Assembly (NCBI RefSeq): GCF_029215985.1
Contig: NZ_JAEMVC010000006.1
Span: forward strand, 1 to 64,000
Reading direction: 5' to 3'
Source of the DNA: Sulfurimonas sp. SAG-AH-194-C21
GTDB lineage: Bacteria; Campylobacterota; Campylobacteria; Campylobacterales; Sulfurimonadaceae
Length of the DNA stretch: 64,000 bases
The notes under the pieces are model-generated. The model saw only the letters and a list, made by a program, of their open reading frames with translations, was not told the DNA's origin and did not search any database. The first letter of the stretch is position 1. Each line of letters starts with the position of its first letter. The position numbers and the translations under genes are program-made. This document shows, in pieces, positions 18,592-28,165 of this stretch.

Positions 18592-19726
18592 GCATTAAAG
18601 TAAGAAATTCACTAAAGATATAAGCACTCTCTTTTGGACCAGGACTAGCTTCTGGGTGATGCTGTACTGAAAAGATTGGTTCATTCTTATATTTTAAACC
18701 TTCAATAGTATTATCAAAAAGGTTCGTATGTGTAACTTCTGCAATCTCAATAATATTATCAGGAACATTATAGTTATGATTTTGTGCTGTAATCTCAACT
18801 AGTCCTGTTTTTTCATTTTTAACAGGATGATTTCCACCATGGTGACCGAACTTCAGTTTAAATGTGTCGTAACCATGAGAAATTGAAAGGAGTTGATGAC
18901 CTAAACAGATAGCAAAAATTGGAATTTTTGCATCTATGAGTATTTTAATCTGCTCTTGTTCTTTTTTAAGTACAAGTGGATCACCTGGACCATTTGAAAG
19001 GAAAACACCATCAATAGTTTTACTCTTATACTGTGTTATTAAATCCTCAGCTTTAAAGTCATTAGGAATAACATTTACACCGATACCAGCAGATACTATC
19101 TCATTTAATATGTTGCGTTTAACACCAAAATCTATAACAGCTACATTAGCCTTAATTTCTGGTGCATCATCAAACTCAAATCCACTCATTTTGTTATAAG
19201 TACTTTGAGTATGCTTATAAGCTTTTTTAGTACTCACTTCTTCGATGTAGTTTACATCTTCTATTCGAGGTGCATCTGATAAAAGCTGTTTGAGCTCTTC
19301 TTTGTTAGAAATCTTTGTTGAGGCTATCATCATCATAGCACCCTCATCCCTAATCATTTTTGTTAGGTATCTTGTATCTATCTCACAAATTCCCATAACA
19401 TTATGTTGTGCTAAAAACGCAGCAAGTGATTGTTCTGCTCTAAAGTTTGAGTAGCGTTCTTGGTACTTACGAACTATCATACCTTTGGCATGTGCACCTT
19501 TACTTTCCATATCTTGAGCATTAACACCAACATTTCCTATTTCAGGCATTGTAAATGTGACAAACTGACCAGCATATGAAGGATCACTCATAATTTCTTG
19601 GTAACCAGTAAGGGAAGTATTAAAAACTATCTCACCTACAACTGTAGTATCAGCTCCAAAACTTTTCGCTTCTAAATAAGTTCCATTTTCAAGATATATA
19701 TATACTTTTTTTAACAAACTGCTCAT
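18572..19726 (-). CDS. carA: Carbamoyl-phosphate synthase small (glutaminase) subunit
   Basis: A 384-aa protein. The N-terminal half has TVVGEIVFNTSLTGYQEIMSDPSYAGQ, the CarA signature; the C-terminal class I glutamine amidotransferase domain has the nucleophile in AICLGHQLL and the His/Glu pair in HHPEASPGP. It hydrolyses glutamine and passes ammonia to CarB for arginine and pyrimidine synthesis. CarB is not in the window. It follows the DUF507 gene by 5 bp. Confidence 0.97.
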   Translation of the reverse strand: MSSLLKKVYIYLENGTYLEAKSFGADTTVVGEIVFNTSLTGYQEIMSDPSYAGQFVTFTMPEIGNVGVNAQDMESKGAHAKGMIVRKYQERYSNFRAEQSLAAFLAQHNVMGICEIDTRYLTKMIRDEGAMMMIASTKISNKEELKQLLSDAPRIEDVNYIEEVSTKKAYKHTQSTYNKMSGFEFDDAPEIKANVAVIDFGVKRNILNEIVSAGIGVNVIPNDFKAEDLITQYKSKTIDGVFLSNGPGDPLVLKKEQEQIKILIDAKIPIFAICLGHQLLSISHGYDTFKLKFGHHGGNHPVKNEKTGLVEITAQNHNYNVPDNIIEIAEVTHTNLFDNTIEGLKYKNEPIFSVQHHPEASPGPKESAYIFSEFLTLMLDARVS

Positions 19727-19731
19727 ATTTG

Positions 19732-20283
19732 TTACTCCATGCCTCGTTTCATCATCTCTTCACGGTAAATTTTTTCGTGTAAGATGTCAAACTCATCAGT
19801 CCCAGGAATATATCTCTTCTTATACGAACGGATTTTATCCATAACAGCATCTTCTATCTCAGAAGCATCAGCTATAAAACCAGTTATTGCATTATAGATA
19901 ATATTTTTAATACGGTTTTCTGTTACATCAAAATGAATAAGGTCTTCTTCATACAGTTCATCAAGGATTTTATGACTGATGTCTGAAAAGCGCTCTTCAT
20001 AGTTTAAAATTACACCAAATTCAGGTGCAAGCTTTTTCTTAATCATGAAAAAAAGTTGGCGTTCATCCACTAGTTGAAACTCTATCTCTTCTTCATTCTC
20101 ATCACAAATAAGATCAACTTTATCTTCTAAAGCCATCTCTTGTTTTACATTTGCTTCAAGTATTTTAACTGCTTCACCGGCAACAGGCTCTAAACCTTTA
20201 GTCATAGTCACAACGCCACTTTTATTTAAATCGATTGCAATCTTAGTAGATATATGAGGAATAGTTTTTAGTGATAGTTTCAT
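19732..20283 (-). CDS. DUF507-family protein
   Basis: A 183-aa acidic, mostly helical protein that I recognise as DUF507, which occurs next to carA in Campylobacterota. It begins MKLSLKTIPHISTKIAIDL and ends with a charged region (YRKRYIPGTDEF-like, then REEMMKRGME). No catalytic motif is visible and its function is unknown. It forms a likely operon with carA. Confidence 0.8.
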   Translation of the reverse strand: MKLSLKTIPHISTKIAIDLNKSGVVTMTKGLEPVAGEAVKILEANVKQEMALEDKVDLICDENEEEIEFQLVDERQLFFMIKKKLAPEFGVILNYEERFSDISHKILDELYEEDLIHFDVTENRIKNIIYNAITGFIADASEIEDAVMDKIRSYKKRYIPGTDEFDILHEKIYREEMMKRGME

Positions 20284-20357
20284 GAGCGAGTACCCTACTT
20301 ATTTATTAAATTTGAACATTTTACTATAAGTAAGGTAAAAATCTTATTAGAGCGATA

Positions 20358-20867
20358 TTATTTACTAAGAAGTTGTGTCAATTCTGAGGCTTTTTTAGCA
20401 TCCATCTTTGTTAAAATTTTCCCTACCACTTTTGGTTTGAGTGATTGCAAAATCATCATTGCATCTTTTGCATCCATATCGGAGAGAATTCCTGAAGCTG
20501 CTGCGGGTTTCATTTTTGAAAATGTTTGAGCAATTTTACTCATTTTTGTAGATTTGAGCTCTTTAAGTGCTGCTTCATTTTTCTGCATCATCTTTTTTAT
20601 ACTTTTCTCTTTTTCCATTATATCTGCTAATTTAGCATCAACTTCTTCTTCTTGTATAGAGAGTTTTTCTCCCTTTTGTTTGAGCAGTTCTTCTGTGGCA
20701 ATTTTTAATGCACTGAGCGCTTGTTTTTGCTCATCTATGCGTTCTAACTCAACAAGTAGCTCGTTTTTTCTCTCTTTAAAAATTTCTGTACATTCAAAAA
20801 GTCTATCACTTGTTTGTAGTGAAAAAAGTGATGATGTAAATAGTGCGATAAGTAGTAATAGTTTCAA
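20358..20867 (-). CDS. MotE-like flagellar stator chaperone / coiled-coil periplasmic protein
   Basis: A 169-aa protein with a signal peptide (MKLLLLIALFTSSLFS), a long coiled coil (about residues 25-110, full of E, K, L heptads), and a C-terminal MgtE-N-like domain (MKPAAASGILSDMDAKDAMMILQSLKPKVVGKILTKMD). This is the layout of the Campylobacterota MotE protein, which chaperones the stator protein MotB. The gene overlaps the FliJ-like gene upstream by 4 bp (ATGA), which fits a flagellar role. Confidence 0.75.
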   Translation of the reverse strand: MKLLLLIALFTSSLFSLQTSDRLFECTEIFKERKNELLVELERIDEQKQALSALKIATEELLKQKGEKLSIQEEEVDAKLADIMEKEKSIKKMMQKNEAALKELKSTKMSKIAQTFSKMKPAAASGILSDMDAKDAMMILQSLKPKVVGKILTKMDAKKASELTQLLSK

Positions 20868-21298
20868 GAAACTTCCTTTGTTGTAGTGCTTTTTTTATAA
20901 GTCATAAGTGCTATTTCATCTAACTCTTTAGCCTCTTCGCGTTTTTGTTTTTTAAGTTCTTCTTTTATCTCTTCTAATTCAAGATAGTTGAATTTTTCAT
21001 ATTCTACCATATCTAATTTTAGTTGTGCTGACGCATTAGAAATTTCAGTTCTTGCAAATTCAGTCCACTCTTGGTTGTGCGCGATTATGGCTCTTTGTGA
21101 GTCTAGAAGTGTTCGGGCAGCTAAAAAGTCAGAGATTTGTCCGGCAGTTGGAGAAGGAATATTTTTAAGTTCTATAAAGGAGAGTTCTAGTGCAACAAGG
21201 GCACTATTTAAGTTCGCATTTGCACTCTGAAGTACTCTCTCACTCTTTTGCATAATGTTTTTTTTAACACTGACAAGTGAAGTATATCGAGTCTTCAT
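20864..21298 (-). CDS. fliJ: FliJ-like flagellar export protein
   Basis: A 144-aa protein that is almost entirely a coiled coil, with the size and pattern of FliJ (long helices, Q/E/K rich, no other domain; ends KKSTTTKEVS). FliJ works at the flagellar type III export gate with FliI and FliH. The call rests on helical pattern and on the MotE-like neighbour, since FliJ is poorly conserved in sequence. Confidence 0.65.
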   Translation of the reverse strand: MKTRYTSLVSVKKNIMQKSERVLQSANANLNSALVALELSFIELKNIPSPTAGQISDFLAARTLLDSQRAIIAHNQEWTEFARTEISNASAQLKLDMVEYEKFNYLELEEIKEELKKQKREEAKELDEIALMTYKKSTTTKEVS

Positions 21299-21311
21299 AG
21301 TTTATAAACCT

Positions 21312-22559
21312 TTAGAGTATTATTGTATCATCTCTTTCAGGTGATGTAGAGATGATACCAACTTTAGTTTTACTAATCTCTTCTATTGTTTTAACAAAGT
21401 CTTGCGCATCTTTAGGAAGAGCATCAAAAGTTCTAGCACCTACAGAGTTATTCCAGCCTTTAAAAGTTTTGTAAATTGGTGTAACATCATTTAGGTTTGA
21501 TGGCATGTAGTCAATCTCTTTACCCTCATACTCATAAGCAACACAAAGTTTCACTTCATCAAAACCGTCAAGAACATCAAGTTTCATAAGTGCTAGTTCA
21601 TCACAACCATTTAAACGTGCTGCATGACGAGTAGCTACGGCGTCAAACCAACCACAACGTCTTGCTCGACCTGTTGTAGTACCAAACTCATTCCCTTGTT
21701 CGCCTAAACGCTGACCATCTTTACCAAAGTCTTCAGAAGGAAAAGGTCCATTACCAACGCGAGTACAGTAAGCTTTTACGATACCGATAACTTTACCGAT
21801 ATCTTTAGGGTTAATACCAAGACCAGTACAAGCGCCAGCAGATACAGTTGCAGATGAAGTAACATAAGGATAAGTTCCATGATCAATATCAAGAAGAGTA
21901 CCTTGAGCACCCTCTAAAAGAATCTTTTTGTTATCATCAAGAGCTTTCCAGATAAGTTGTGTTGTATCTGTAATAAAAGGAGCTAGTTTTTCTTTGTAAC
22001 CCTCTAACTCTGCAAGAAGCTCAGCTTCTTTTGGAGTTGCAATATCATAAATATCAAAAATCTGTCTATTTTGCTCAAAATACTCAATAATAGAAGCTGT
22101 AAGTTTTTTAGGATTTAAAAGCTCACCAACACGAAAACCAGTACGGTTAATTTTGTCAGCATAAGCAGGTCCAATTCCCTTACCAGTTGTACCAATAGCC
22201 TTGTCGCCTTTAAGACGCTCTTTAGCTTGATCAATTAGTGCATGGTAGTAAAGATTTAAGTGTGCTTTATCAGAGATAAAAAGACGACCTTCAAGACCTT
22301 CAAACTGAACCATTTCTTTGATGATTGACTCAGGAGAAAGTACTACACCATTTCCAACTACATTTATAGCTTTTGGATTAAGTACTCCCGAAGGAACGAG
22401 GTGAAGAGCAAACTTAACGCCATCAACCCAGATAGTATGTCCAGCATTATGACCACCTTGAGAACGACATACCATATCGTACTCACAAGCTAATCTATCA
22501 ACTATCTTACCTTTACCTTCATCACCCCATTGAATTCCTACTATTAAATCTGCTTTCAT
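21312..22559 (-). CDS. purA: Adenylosuccinate synthetase
   Basis: A 415-aa protein with the GTP-binding start [17 protein letters not shown], the IMP-binding [24 protein letters not shown] and the C-terminal guanine-binding [11 protein letters not shown]. It converts IMP and aspartate to adenylosuccinate using GTP. Its start codon shares a base with the hisZ stop (22559), so the aminotransferase-hisZ-purA genes form one coupled unit. Confidence 0.98.
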   Translation of the reverse strand: MKADLIVGIQWGDEGKGKIVDRLACEYDMVCRSQGGHNAGHTIWVDGVKFALHLVPSGVLNPKAINVVGNGVVLSPESIIKEMVQFEGLEGRLFISDKAHLNLYYHALIDQAKERLKGDKAIGTTGKGIGPAYADKINRTGFRVGELLNPKKLTASIIEYFEQNRQIFDIYDIATPKEAELLAELEGYKEKLAPFITDTTQLIWKALDDNKKILLEGAQGTLLDIDHGTYPYVTSSATVSAGACTGLGINPKDIGKVIGIVKAYCTRVGNGPFPSEDFGKDGQRLGEQGNEFGTTTGRARRCGWFDAVATRHAARLNGCDELALMKLDVLDGFDEVKLCVAYEYEGKEIDYMPSNLNDVTPIYKTFKGWNNSVGARTFDALPKDAQDFVKTIEEISKTKVGIISTSPERDDTIIL

Positions 22560-23416
22560 TATATTTCCTTACTTATTATTTCTTCGCATAAAGCGTCTGT
22601 GTATATTGCGAAACCTACTGATGTAAGGTCCTCATTTTTATATCTTCCACCACGTGCAAAGACTTCATTGCCTTTTATACATCTAAAAAACACTTCATCG
22701 TAGTAAAGCATTTTTGCATAGTACATTGGGGCTAAAACTGTGTTCTCACACTTCATATCGCTGCAAAGATTTTTCATCTTTTGAAGTTCAACTACAATTT
22801 GCTCAGGAGCAATAGCCATAACTTCATCAATCTGATCTACATACTGTAAGTAAACTAGTTTTGTTAACCACTCTACTTTTAAACTTATAAACTTATCTAT
22901 GTTTATGTGTTTAAAATCTTCTATACTCAAAGTGTCAAATATCTCAACAAGAAGTTCAGGTATTTTAATATTTGAAATTTGTGTGAGTGGTGCTACATCT
23001 AACTTCTCAAAAATTGCAGTTGCTAAATTCACTACACTAGAGAGTTTTTTCTCACCCATAAACTCTACGCCAACCTGATACTGTTCAGTAGTTGGGTATG
23101 TTACAACAGGCTGAATATAAAACCATTTTTTATGCTCTGTATTAGAACCTAATCTCTTCTGGATTATACGCACAACATCTATAGTAGAATCTGCACGAAG
23201 TGAGATAGGATTGTTCTCTGCATCATTTACACGAATGAGTTGGCGTTTATCTGCTATGCTTAAGTGCTGGTGGTATGAAAACATCGGTGTAACTATCTCT
23301 TGGTAACCATTTGCATCAAGTATCTCACTCGCTACATTTTCTATACGGCGTTTTACTTTTGCTGATGCACCAAAGTATAACTTACTCCCGTTAGGAATTT
23401 CATGCTCTAGTATCAT
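22559..23416 (-). CDS. hisZ: HisZ-like ATP phosphoribosyltransferase regulatory subunit (class II aaRS-like)
   Basis: A 285-aa protein with the catalytic-core fold of histidyl-tRNA synthetase ([35 protein letters not shown]) but lacking the anticodon domain. Length and residues match HisZ, which activates short-form HisG in the first step of histidine synthesis. No hisG is seen here. It is joined to the upstream aminotransferase by a one-base stop/start overlap. Confidence 0.82.
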   Translation of the reverse strand: MILEHEIPNGSKLYFGASAKVKRRIENVASEILDANGYQEIVTPMFSYHQHLSIADKRQLIRVNDAENNPISLRADSTIDVVRIIQKRLGSNTEHKKWFYIQPVVTYPTTEQYQVGVEFMGEKKLSSVVNLATAIFEKLDVAPLTQISNIKIPELLVEIFDTLSIEDFKHINIDKFISLKVEWLTKLVYLQYVDQIDEVMAIAPEQIVVELQKMKNLCSDMKCENTVLAPMYYAKMLYYDEVFFRCIKGNEVFARGGRYKNEDLTSVGFAIYTDALCEEIISKEI

Positions 23417-24528
23417 TATTTCCCCATTCCGAAAGTGATTTCGTTAAAGATTTTGTTAGCTGTTCCATCATAAGTACGACGACCAAGTTTAGCTAAACAT
23501 AATTCAACTGCGTTTACAACCCAAGCCATCTCATAGTTAGAAATAAGACCCATTTGGTTGATTCTAAAAATCTTACCCTTAAGGTGGTCTTGTCCACCAG
23601 CAACATTTACTTCAAAGTCAGTTTTTAAAAGATTTCTGATTTCTGCTGCGTTTTCATCATCTACCGTACTCATCGAAGAAGCAGGAGTTGATGGGTAGAT
23701 ATGTAAACCTATCGCTTTTAATGCTGAGCTTACTGCGTTTGCTCGAGTAGCTGTATCTGTATAAAGTTTTTCAATCCCACCATCAGCTTCAATACTCTCT
23801 AAAACTTCTAAAAGTCCTATAGTTAAAGTAGTTGCTGCAGTATAAGCTGTAGTATTTTGACGCTGTTTCTTAATCTCAGATGCAAGATTTAAGTAATAAC
23901 CAATACCAGAACCAATAGTTTCTATAGCTGCATTTGATAAACCTAAAATAGCTAAACCAGGTGGTAACATAAGTGCTTTTTGACTTCCCGCGATGAGGCA
24001 GTCAATGTTTGTCACATCAATTGACTCAACACCAACAGCAGTAATACCATCAGCGATAATCATAATTTTAGGATTTATTGCCTTAACAGCCTTTGCAATC
24101 TCTTCAACAGGATGACGAAGACCACCTGCTGATTCACTTATTTGAACGGCAATAGCATCGATGTCTGCGTTTGCTTTGACTGCTTTTACAATCGCTTCAA
24201 CACTTACGGGTGTATTCCACTCATTTTTAATCTCTTCATTGTTAAGTCCATGAGCGATAGCAATTTTACCAAAACGCTCACCAAACTTTCCAGAATTAAC
24301 AGAGAGTAGAGTATTTTTACAGAGGTTAATTACTGCAGCTTCCATAGCACCAGTACCAGACGATGCAATCATAACTACTTCATCAGTTTTAAAAAGATTA
24401 AAAAGATGTTTACGAGTTTTCTCAAAAATTGCTTCAAATTCTGGTGTACGGTGGTGCATTGTCTCAGCAGACATAGCATTACGAACATTTTGTGGAACTG
24501 GAGTTGGACCGGGTGTAAAAAGTAACAT
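23416..24528 (-). CDS. Class V PLP aminotransferase (alanine-glyoxylate / serine-type family)
   Basis: A 370-aa fold-type I aminotransferase. It starts with the typical LLFTPGPTPVPQNVRNAMS, has the PLP-phosphate region ASSGTGAMEAAVINL, the Asp contacting the pyridine ring in IIADGITAVGVESID and the Schiff-base lysine in AGSQKALMLPPGLAI. Candidates for its reaction are alanine-glyoxylate, serine-glyoxylate or (as proposed in some Campylobacterota) phosphoserine transamination; the sequence alone does not choose. It is the first gene of the hisZ-purA unit. Confidence 0.85.
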   Translation of the reverse strand: MLLFTPGPTPVPQNVRNAMSAETMHHRTPEFEAIFEKTRKHLFNLFKTDEVVMIASSGTGAMEAAVINLCKNTLLSVNSGKFGERFGKIAIAHGLNNEEIKNEWNTPVSVEAIVKAVKANADIDAIAVQISESAGGLRHPVEEIAKAVKAINPKIMIIADGITAVGVESIDVTNIDCLIAGSQKALMLPPGLAILGLSNAAIETIGSGIGYYLNLASEIKKQRQNTTAYTAATTLTIGLLEVLESIEADGGIEKLYTDTATRANAVSSALKAIGLHIYPSTPASSMSTVDDENAAEIRNLLKTDFEVNVAGGQDHLKGKIFRINQMGLISNYEMAWVVNAVELCLAKLGRRTYDGTANKIFNEITFGMGK

Positions 24529-24596
24529 ATAATTTCCTACGAGATTTTAGTGTTTAATAAAAACCTCGTATTATATCGAAATAACTTTAAAAAGAA

Positions 24597-24989
24597 TTAT
24601 TTTTTCATTCGCATTGTAATACTGTCAAGTGTTTTAAAAATAGCATCTTCTTGAAAAGGTTTTACCATATAACCGTTGGCACCTTTTTTTATCATCTTTA
24701 AAACAGACTCTTTTGAGCCTTCTGTCGTTGCCATAATGATACGGGTTTTATTCCATACTTTATTTGCACGGACAGCTCCTACAACTTCTTCACCAGTCAT
24801 ATTGGGCATATTCCAATCTAAAAGCATAATATCAATTTTTTGTTTACCCATAATGTCCATAGCAACTAAACCATCTTCTGCTGTAAAAATATTTAATTCT
24901 TTCCACTCAGGTTTTTTAAAAAACCGAGTTATAGTATTAGTTAAAACACGTCTTACAATTTTACTATCATCAACTATCAATATATTCAT
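24597..24989 (-). CDS. CheY-like single-domain response regulator
   Basis: A 130-aa receiver domain only. The acidic pocket is in LIVDDSK, the phospho-acceptor Asp in MLLDWNMPN, the switch Thr in IMATTEGSK and the Lys in MVKPFQ. It has no output domain, so it should act on the flagellar motor or on partner proteins. It is likely a single gene, with the aminotransferase promoter (possible -10 TATAAT) just downstream. Confidence 0.93.
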   Translation of the reverse strand: MNILIVDDSKIVRRVLTNTITRFFKKPEWKELNIFTAEDGLVAMDIMGKQKIDIMLLDWNMPNMTGEEVVGAVRANKVWNKTRIIMATTEGSKESVLKMIKKGANGYMVKPFQEDAIFKTLDSITMRMKK

Positions 24990-25076
24990 ATTATTCTCCT
25001 GACACTTTATGCTAAAATGTTATTTAATTTAAGTTTATCATATTAGAATAAATTTTATCTTTAAAAAAGGAAATAG

Positions 25077-25847
25077 ATGGATATTTTTAATACTATAATT
25101 CTAGGTGTAATCGAAGGTTTTACAGAGTTCTTACCGATCTCTTCAACCGGCCACCTCATAGTTGCAAGTGAGTTTTTAGGATTAGAGCAGACAAATGTTA
25201 CAAAAGCTTTTGAGGTTATCATTCAGTTTGCTGCAATTTTAGCTGTCTATTTTAACTACCAAGATAAATTTACCATCAAGAAGATAGACCTATGGAGTAA
25301 AGTATTTCTTGCTTTTCTTCCTATTGGGGCCGTTGGTTTTATCTTCTCACATCAAATCAAAGAACTTTTTAGTATTAACATAGTTGCTGTAATGTTTATA
25401 GTCGGTGGTGTCATCTTTTTAGTCGTAGAGAAGTTTTTTATTCCTAAAGAGAGCGAGCAGATAGACGATGTTGAAGCAGTTACTTACAAGCAGGCTTTAT
25501 TTATCGGTTTTGCACAAATTTTTGCTCTTATTCCCGGAACTTCTCGTGCGGGTTCGACTATCATAGGGGCTCTACTTGTTAAGCTCAGTCGTAAAGCAAG
25601 TGCTGAGTTTAGTTTTTTGCTGGCGTTTCCTGTAATGAGTGCAGTTACAGCATATGATTTACTTAAACACTATAAAGAGTTCGATACACAACACCTACTC
25701 TCTTTAGGTATAGGTTTTATTGTTTCATTTATAGTTGCGTTTATCACCATAAAACTCTTTTTAAAGTTTTTAGAGAAGTTTACTTTTGTAGTGTTTGGAA
25801 TATATAGAATAATTTTTGGAATCGCACTTTTAATTATATTTAACTAG
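25077..25847 (+). CDS. uppP: Undecaprenyl-diphosphatase
   Basis: A 256-aa integral membrane protein of the BacA/UppP family. The two family motifs are clear: [15 protein letters not shown] near the N-terminus and [10 protein letters not shown] in the second half, with their Glu, Ser, His and Arg residues. It recycles undecaprenyl pyrophosphate to the monophosphate carrier for peptidoglycan synthesis and can give bacitracin tolerance. AAAAAGGAAATAG precedes the ATG. It is divergent from cheY-like. Confidence 0.96.
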   Translation: MDIFNTIILGVIEGFTEFLPISSTGHLIVASEFLGLEQTNVTKAFEVIIQFAAILAVYFNYQDKFTIKKIDLWSKVFLAFLPIGAVGFIFSHQIKELFSINIVAVMFIVGGVIFLVVEKFFIPKESEQIDDVEAVTYKQALFIGFAQIFALIPGTSRAGSTIIGALLVKLSRKASAEFSFLLAFPVMSAVTAYDLLKHYKEFDTQHLLSLGIGFIVSFIVAFITIKLFLKFLEKFTFVVFGIYRIIFGIALLIIFN

Positions 25848-25899
25848 TGGAATATATTTTGCTTATATTTTCATAACATCTAATGTTAAAGGAGATATC

Positions 25900-25992
25900 A
25901 TGCAGAAGTTTAGCAGATATAACGCCCACTTACATATGTTTTTACTAGATTTAGAAATTAAATTTTGTAAATTAAGCGTTAAATTTTTATAA
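25900..25992 (+). CDS. Possible 30-aa ORF behind a strong Shine-Dalgarno (not in ORF track)
   Basis: Downstream of uppP an ATG at 25900-25902 opens a 30-codon frame (MQKFSRYNAHLHMFLLDL...) to a TAA at 25990-25992. The sequence TTAAAGGAGATATC in front of it is a near-ideal ribosome binding site at good spacing, which is rare by chance. The product is basic and half hydrophobic. It overlaps the end of the convergent rdgB gene by 3 to 6 bp. No homologue is known to me; it could also be a leader peptide or noise. Confidence 0.5.
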   Translation: MQKFSRYNAHLHMFLLDLEIKFCKLSVKFL

Positions 25993-26574
25993 TGTTTTAA
26001 GTACTTTTTTCGCGAGAGAAAGGGCCTTAGAACGATGTGAAAGTTTTCTTTTTGTCTCATCATCTAACTCACCTAAAGTTTTATCAAATCCTAGTGGTAT
26101 AAACATAGGGTCATATCCAAATCCGCCCTCACCTTGTGCCTGTGTTAAAGCTGTTCCATACATCCATCCATGAACAGTTCTCTCAATATCTTTGGTTACT
26201 ATTGCCATAGCTGCTGTATAGAATGCGGGGGAGCTATCTACACCAGTTTTTTTAATGTTTTTCATAAGAGTATTTAAGTTGTCTTTATCAGTAGCATCTT
26301 CGCCACCATAACGGGCACTATAAATTCCAGGTGCACCATTAAGTGCTTCTACACTGATACCACTGTCATCTGCTAGAACTATCACACTATCATCTCCAAG
26401 TGCATTAAAGACTGCATATGCCTTAAGTAGAGCATTGTCTTTAAAAGTATGCGCATCTTCAATAATCTCAAACTCATCAATGAGTTCAGTATAAGGAATG
26501 ACTTCAAAATCCTCACACATTGCTTTTATCTCTCGTACTTTACCCTTGTTAGATGTAGCTAAAACTAATTTCAA
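25987..26574 (-). CDS. rdgB: XTP/dITP diphosphatase (Ham1/RdgB)
   Basis: A 195-aa protein with the Ham1 signatures LATSNKGKVREIK, VLADDSGISVEALNGAPGIYSARY and GFGYDPMFIPLG. It removes non-canonical purine nucleoside triphosphates from the pool. It lies 27 bp after the HD-GYP regulator on the same strand, though on the whole the two are probably not functionally linked. Confidence 0.95.
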   Translation of the reverse strand: MKLVLATSNKGKVREIKAMCEDFEVIPYTELIDEFEIIEDAHTFKDNALLKAYAVFNALGDDSVIVLADDSGISVEALNGAPGIYSARYGGEDATDKDNLNTLMKNIKKTGVDSSPAFYTAAMAIVTKDIERTVHGWMYGTALTQAQGEGGFGYDPMFIPLGFDKTLGELDDETKRKLSHRSKALSLAKKVLKTL

Positions 26575-26601
26575 ACTATTTCCTTCTCTTAAAAAACTAT
26601 T

Positions 26602-28164
26602 TTATTTCTCAAAATTAAATGCCTCATCTGACATATTATCTGCATATTCTTCAAGTAATTCCAAAATTGTATCTAATCTAGCTAAAAATGCATCCACAAC
26701 CTTAGGGTCAAACTGATGTCCACTCTCTTCTTTGATAAGATTAAGCACTTTTTCCATCGGCCAAGCATCTTTATACACTCGTTTTGAACTTAAAGCATCA
26801 AAAACATCACATAGAGCAGTGATTTGTGCATATACATGGATTTCACTCCCCTTTAAACCTTGAGGATACCCTTTACCATCATAGCGTTCATGGTGTTCAT
26901 GTGCTACTACCGCTGCTACTTTCATTAAACGTTTGTCAGAATTATGTAATAAATCATAGCCTTTTTGTGCATGACTCTTCATAAGTTCAAACTCATCATC
27001 AGTCAGTTTACCTGGTTTTTTCAGTACTCTATCTGGTATAGCAATTTTACCAATATCATGCATAGGAGCAGAACAAAAAACCTCTTCAACTTCACTACTT
27101 GAGAGTCCCAACTCTTCTGCTATCTCTTTTGCAAAGTAGGCTACACGTTTAACATGCATGCCTGTCTCACGAGAACGCTGTTCCGCCATCTCACTCAACA
27201 TAAAGATAGTCTCTTTTTGACTCTCTTTTATCTCATAACTCAGTAAAAGGTTATCGTATGTCATTACAATATTTTTTACAAAAATATTTAAAAGACTCTC
27301 CTCAATAGCAAGAGAAGATATATCCCCATCAAAAAGCATCAACATACTAGTTTTTTCACCATTATCGTTATACATCACAAAACATTTGTCATTTTTCACA
27401 TTGCTTTTACTCTGTACAGCTTTTGCAATTGTCTCTTTATATGTTAGCTCTAAAAGATTGTGACATTCATCCTTATGACTAAAAACACCCATACCAGTTT
27501 CAAAACTAAGAGTATCATCATTATAAAATGCCATATAAACAGAAAGTTCATCATTCATGGAAGATGGGTCATGTATTAAGGAGACTACTTGTTCCAAAAG
27601 ACCAGCAAAAAATGTATCTATTGAATGGAAATGAATTATCGAGGCAGTTGAAGCAAGAACTTTTTCTAAACCTAATTTATTTTTTTCAATTTTTACCAAT
27701 CCTGAGTATGAACGTAATGCTGTAATCATACTAGAGAAAAGCTTTTCAGAGGTGAGTTCTGATTTGTTTTTATAGTCATTAATATCATAATCAACGATTA
27801 CTCTCTCTTCTGGTGCCTGACCCGGCTGACCTGTTCTTAAAATTATACGTACAATATCATTGTGAAGCTTCTCTCGTATAACCTTTACTAAGTCTAACCC
27901 AGCACTATCTGTTTCCATGACTACATCTAAAAGTATCACAGCGATATCTGGAACCTCTACTAACTTTTCCTCTGCTTCTTTTGCACTGTATGCATGGTAG
28001 AGTTCAAGTTTTCTTCCTTGAAACTCAATACGGCGAAGTACTAGTTTTGTTACATCATGAATTGAAGGTTCATCATCTACTATTAGTACTTTATACCTTG
28101 ATAAAGTTTCTAACTCTTCTTCTTCTACCTCTTTAAATTGTAAAAATCCATCATCATTAAACAT
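26602..28164 (-). CDS. Response regulator with DUF3369-like middle and HD-GYP phosphodiesterase
   Basis: A 520-aa protein. Residues about 25-150 are a receiver domain (VLIVDDEPSIHD, Asp in VILLDVVMETDSAG) with the typical LRTGQPGQAPEERVIVDYDINDYK that leads into a DUF3369-type region. The C-terminal HD-GYP domain has MHDIGKIAIPDRVL and HHERYDGKGYPQGL, so the metal-binding HD and GYP residues are intact and c-di-GMP hydrolysis is likely. The start follows the histidine kinase by 1 bp, so the two form a two-component pair. It is a paralogue, in its receiver, of the regulator at 60272. Confidence 0.92.
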   Translation of the reverse strand: MFNDDGFLQFKEVEEEELETLSRYKVLIVDDEPSIHDVTKLVLRRIEFQGRKLELYHAYSAKEAEEKLVEVPDIAVILLDVVMETDSAGLDLVKVIREKLHNDIVRIILRTGQPGQAPEERVIVDYDINDYKNKSELTSEKLFSSMITALRSYSGLVKIEKNKLGLEKVLASTASIIHFHSIDTFFAGLLEQVVSLIHDPSSMNDELSVYMAFYNDDTLSFETGMGVFSHKDECHNLLELTYKETIAKAVQSKSNVKNDKCFVMYNDNGEKTSMLMLFDGDISSLAIEESLLNIFVKNIVMTYDNLLLSYEIKESQKETIFMLSEMAEQRSRETGMHVKRVAYFAKEIAEELGLSSSEVEEVFCSAPMHDIGKIAIPDRVLKKPGKLTDDEFELMKSHAQKGYDLLHNSDKRLMKVAAVVAHEHHERYDGKGYPQGLKGSEIHVYAQITALCDVFDALSSKRVYKDAWPMEKVLNLIKEESGHQFDPKVVDAFLARLDTILELLEEYADNMSDEAFNFEK

Positions 28165-28165
28165 T

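Noticed and set aside
20297-20338. Inverted repeat TACCCTACTTAT / ATAAGTAAGGTA between DUF507 and MotE-like genes
   Set aside because: One mismatch and a loop over 15 nt in AT-rich DNA; might be chance.
24537-24575. Imperfect hairpin TACGAGGTTTT / AAAATCTCGTA before the aminotransferase gene
   Set aside because: The stem is plausible but has a G-T pair, an 11-nt loop and no T-tract; it could be leader structure or cheY terminator, not enough to call.
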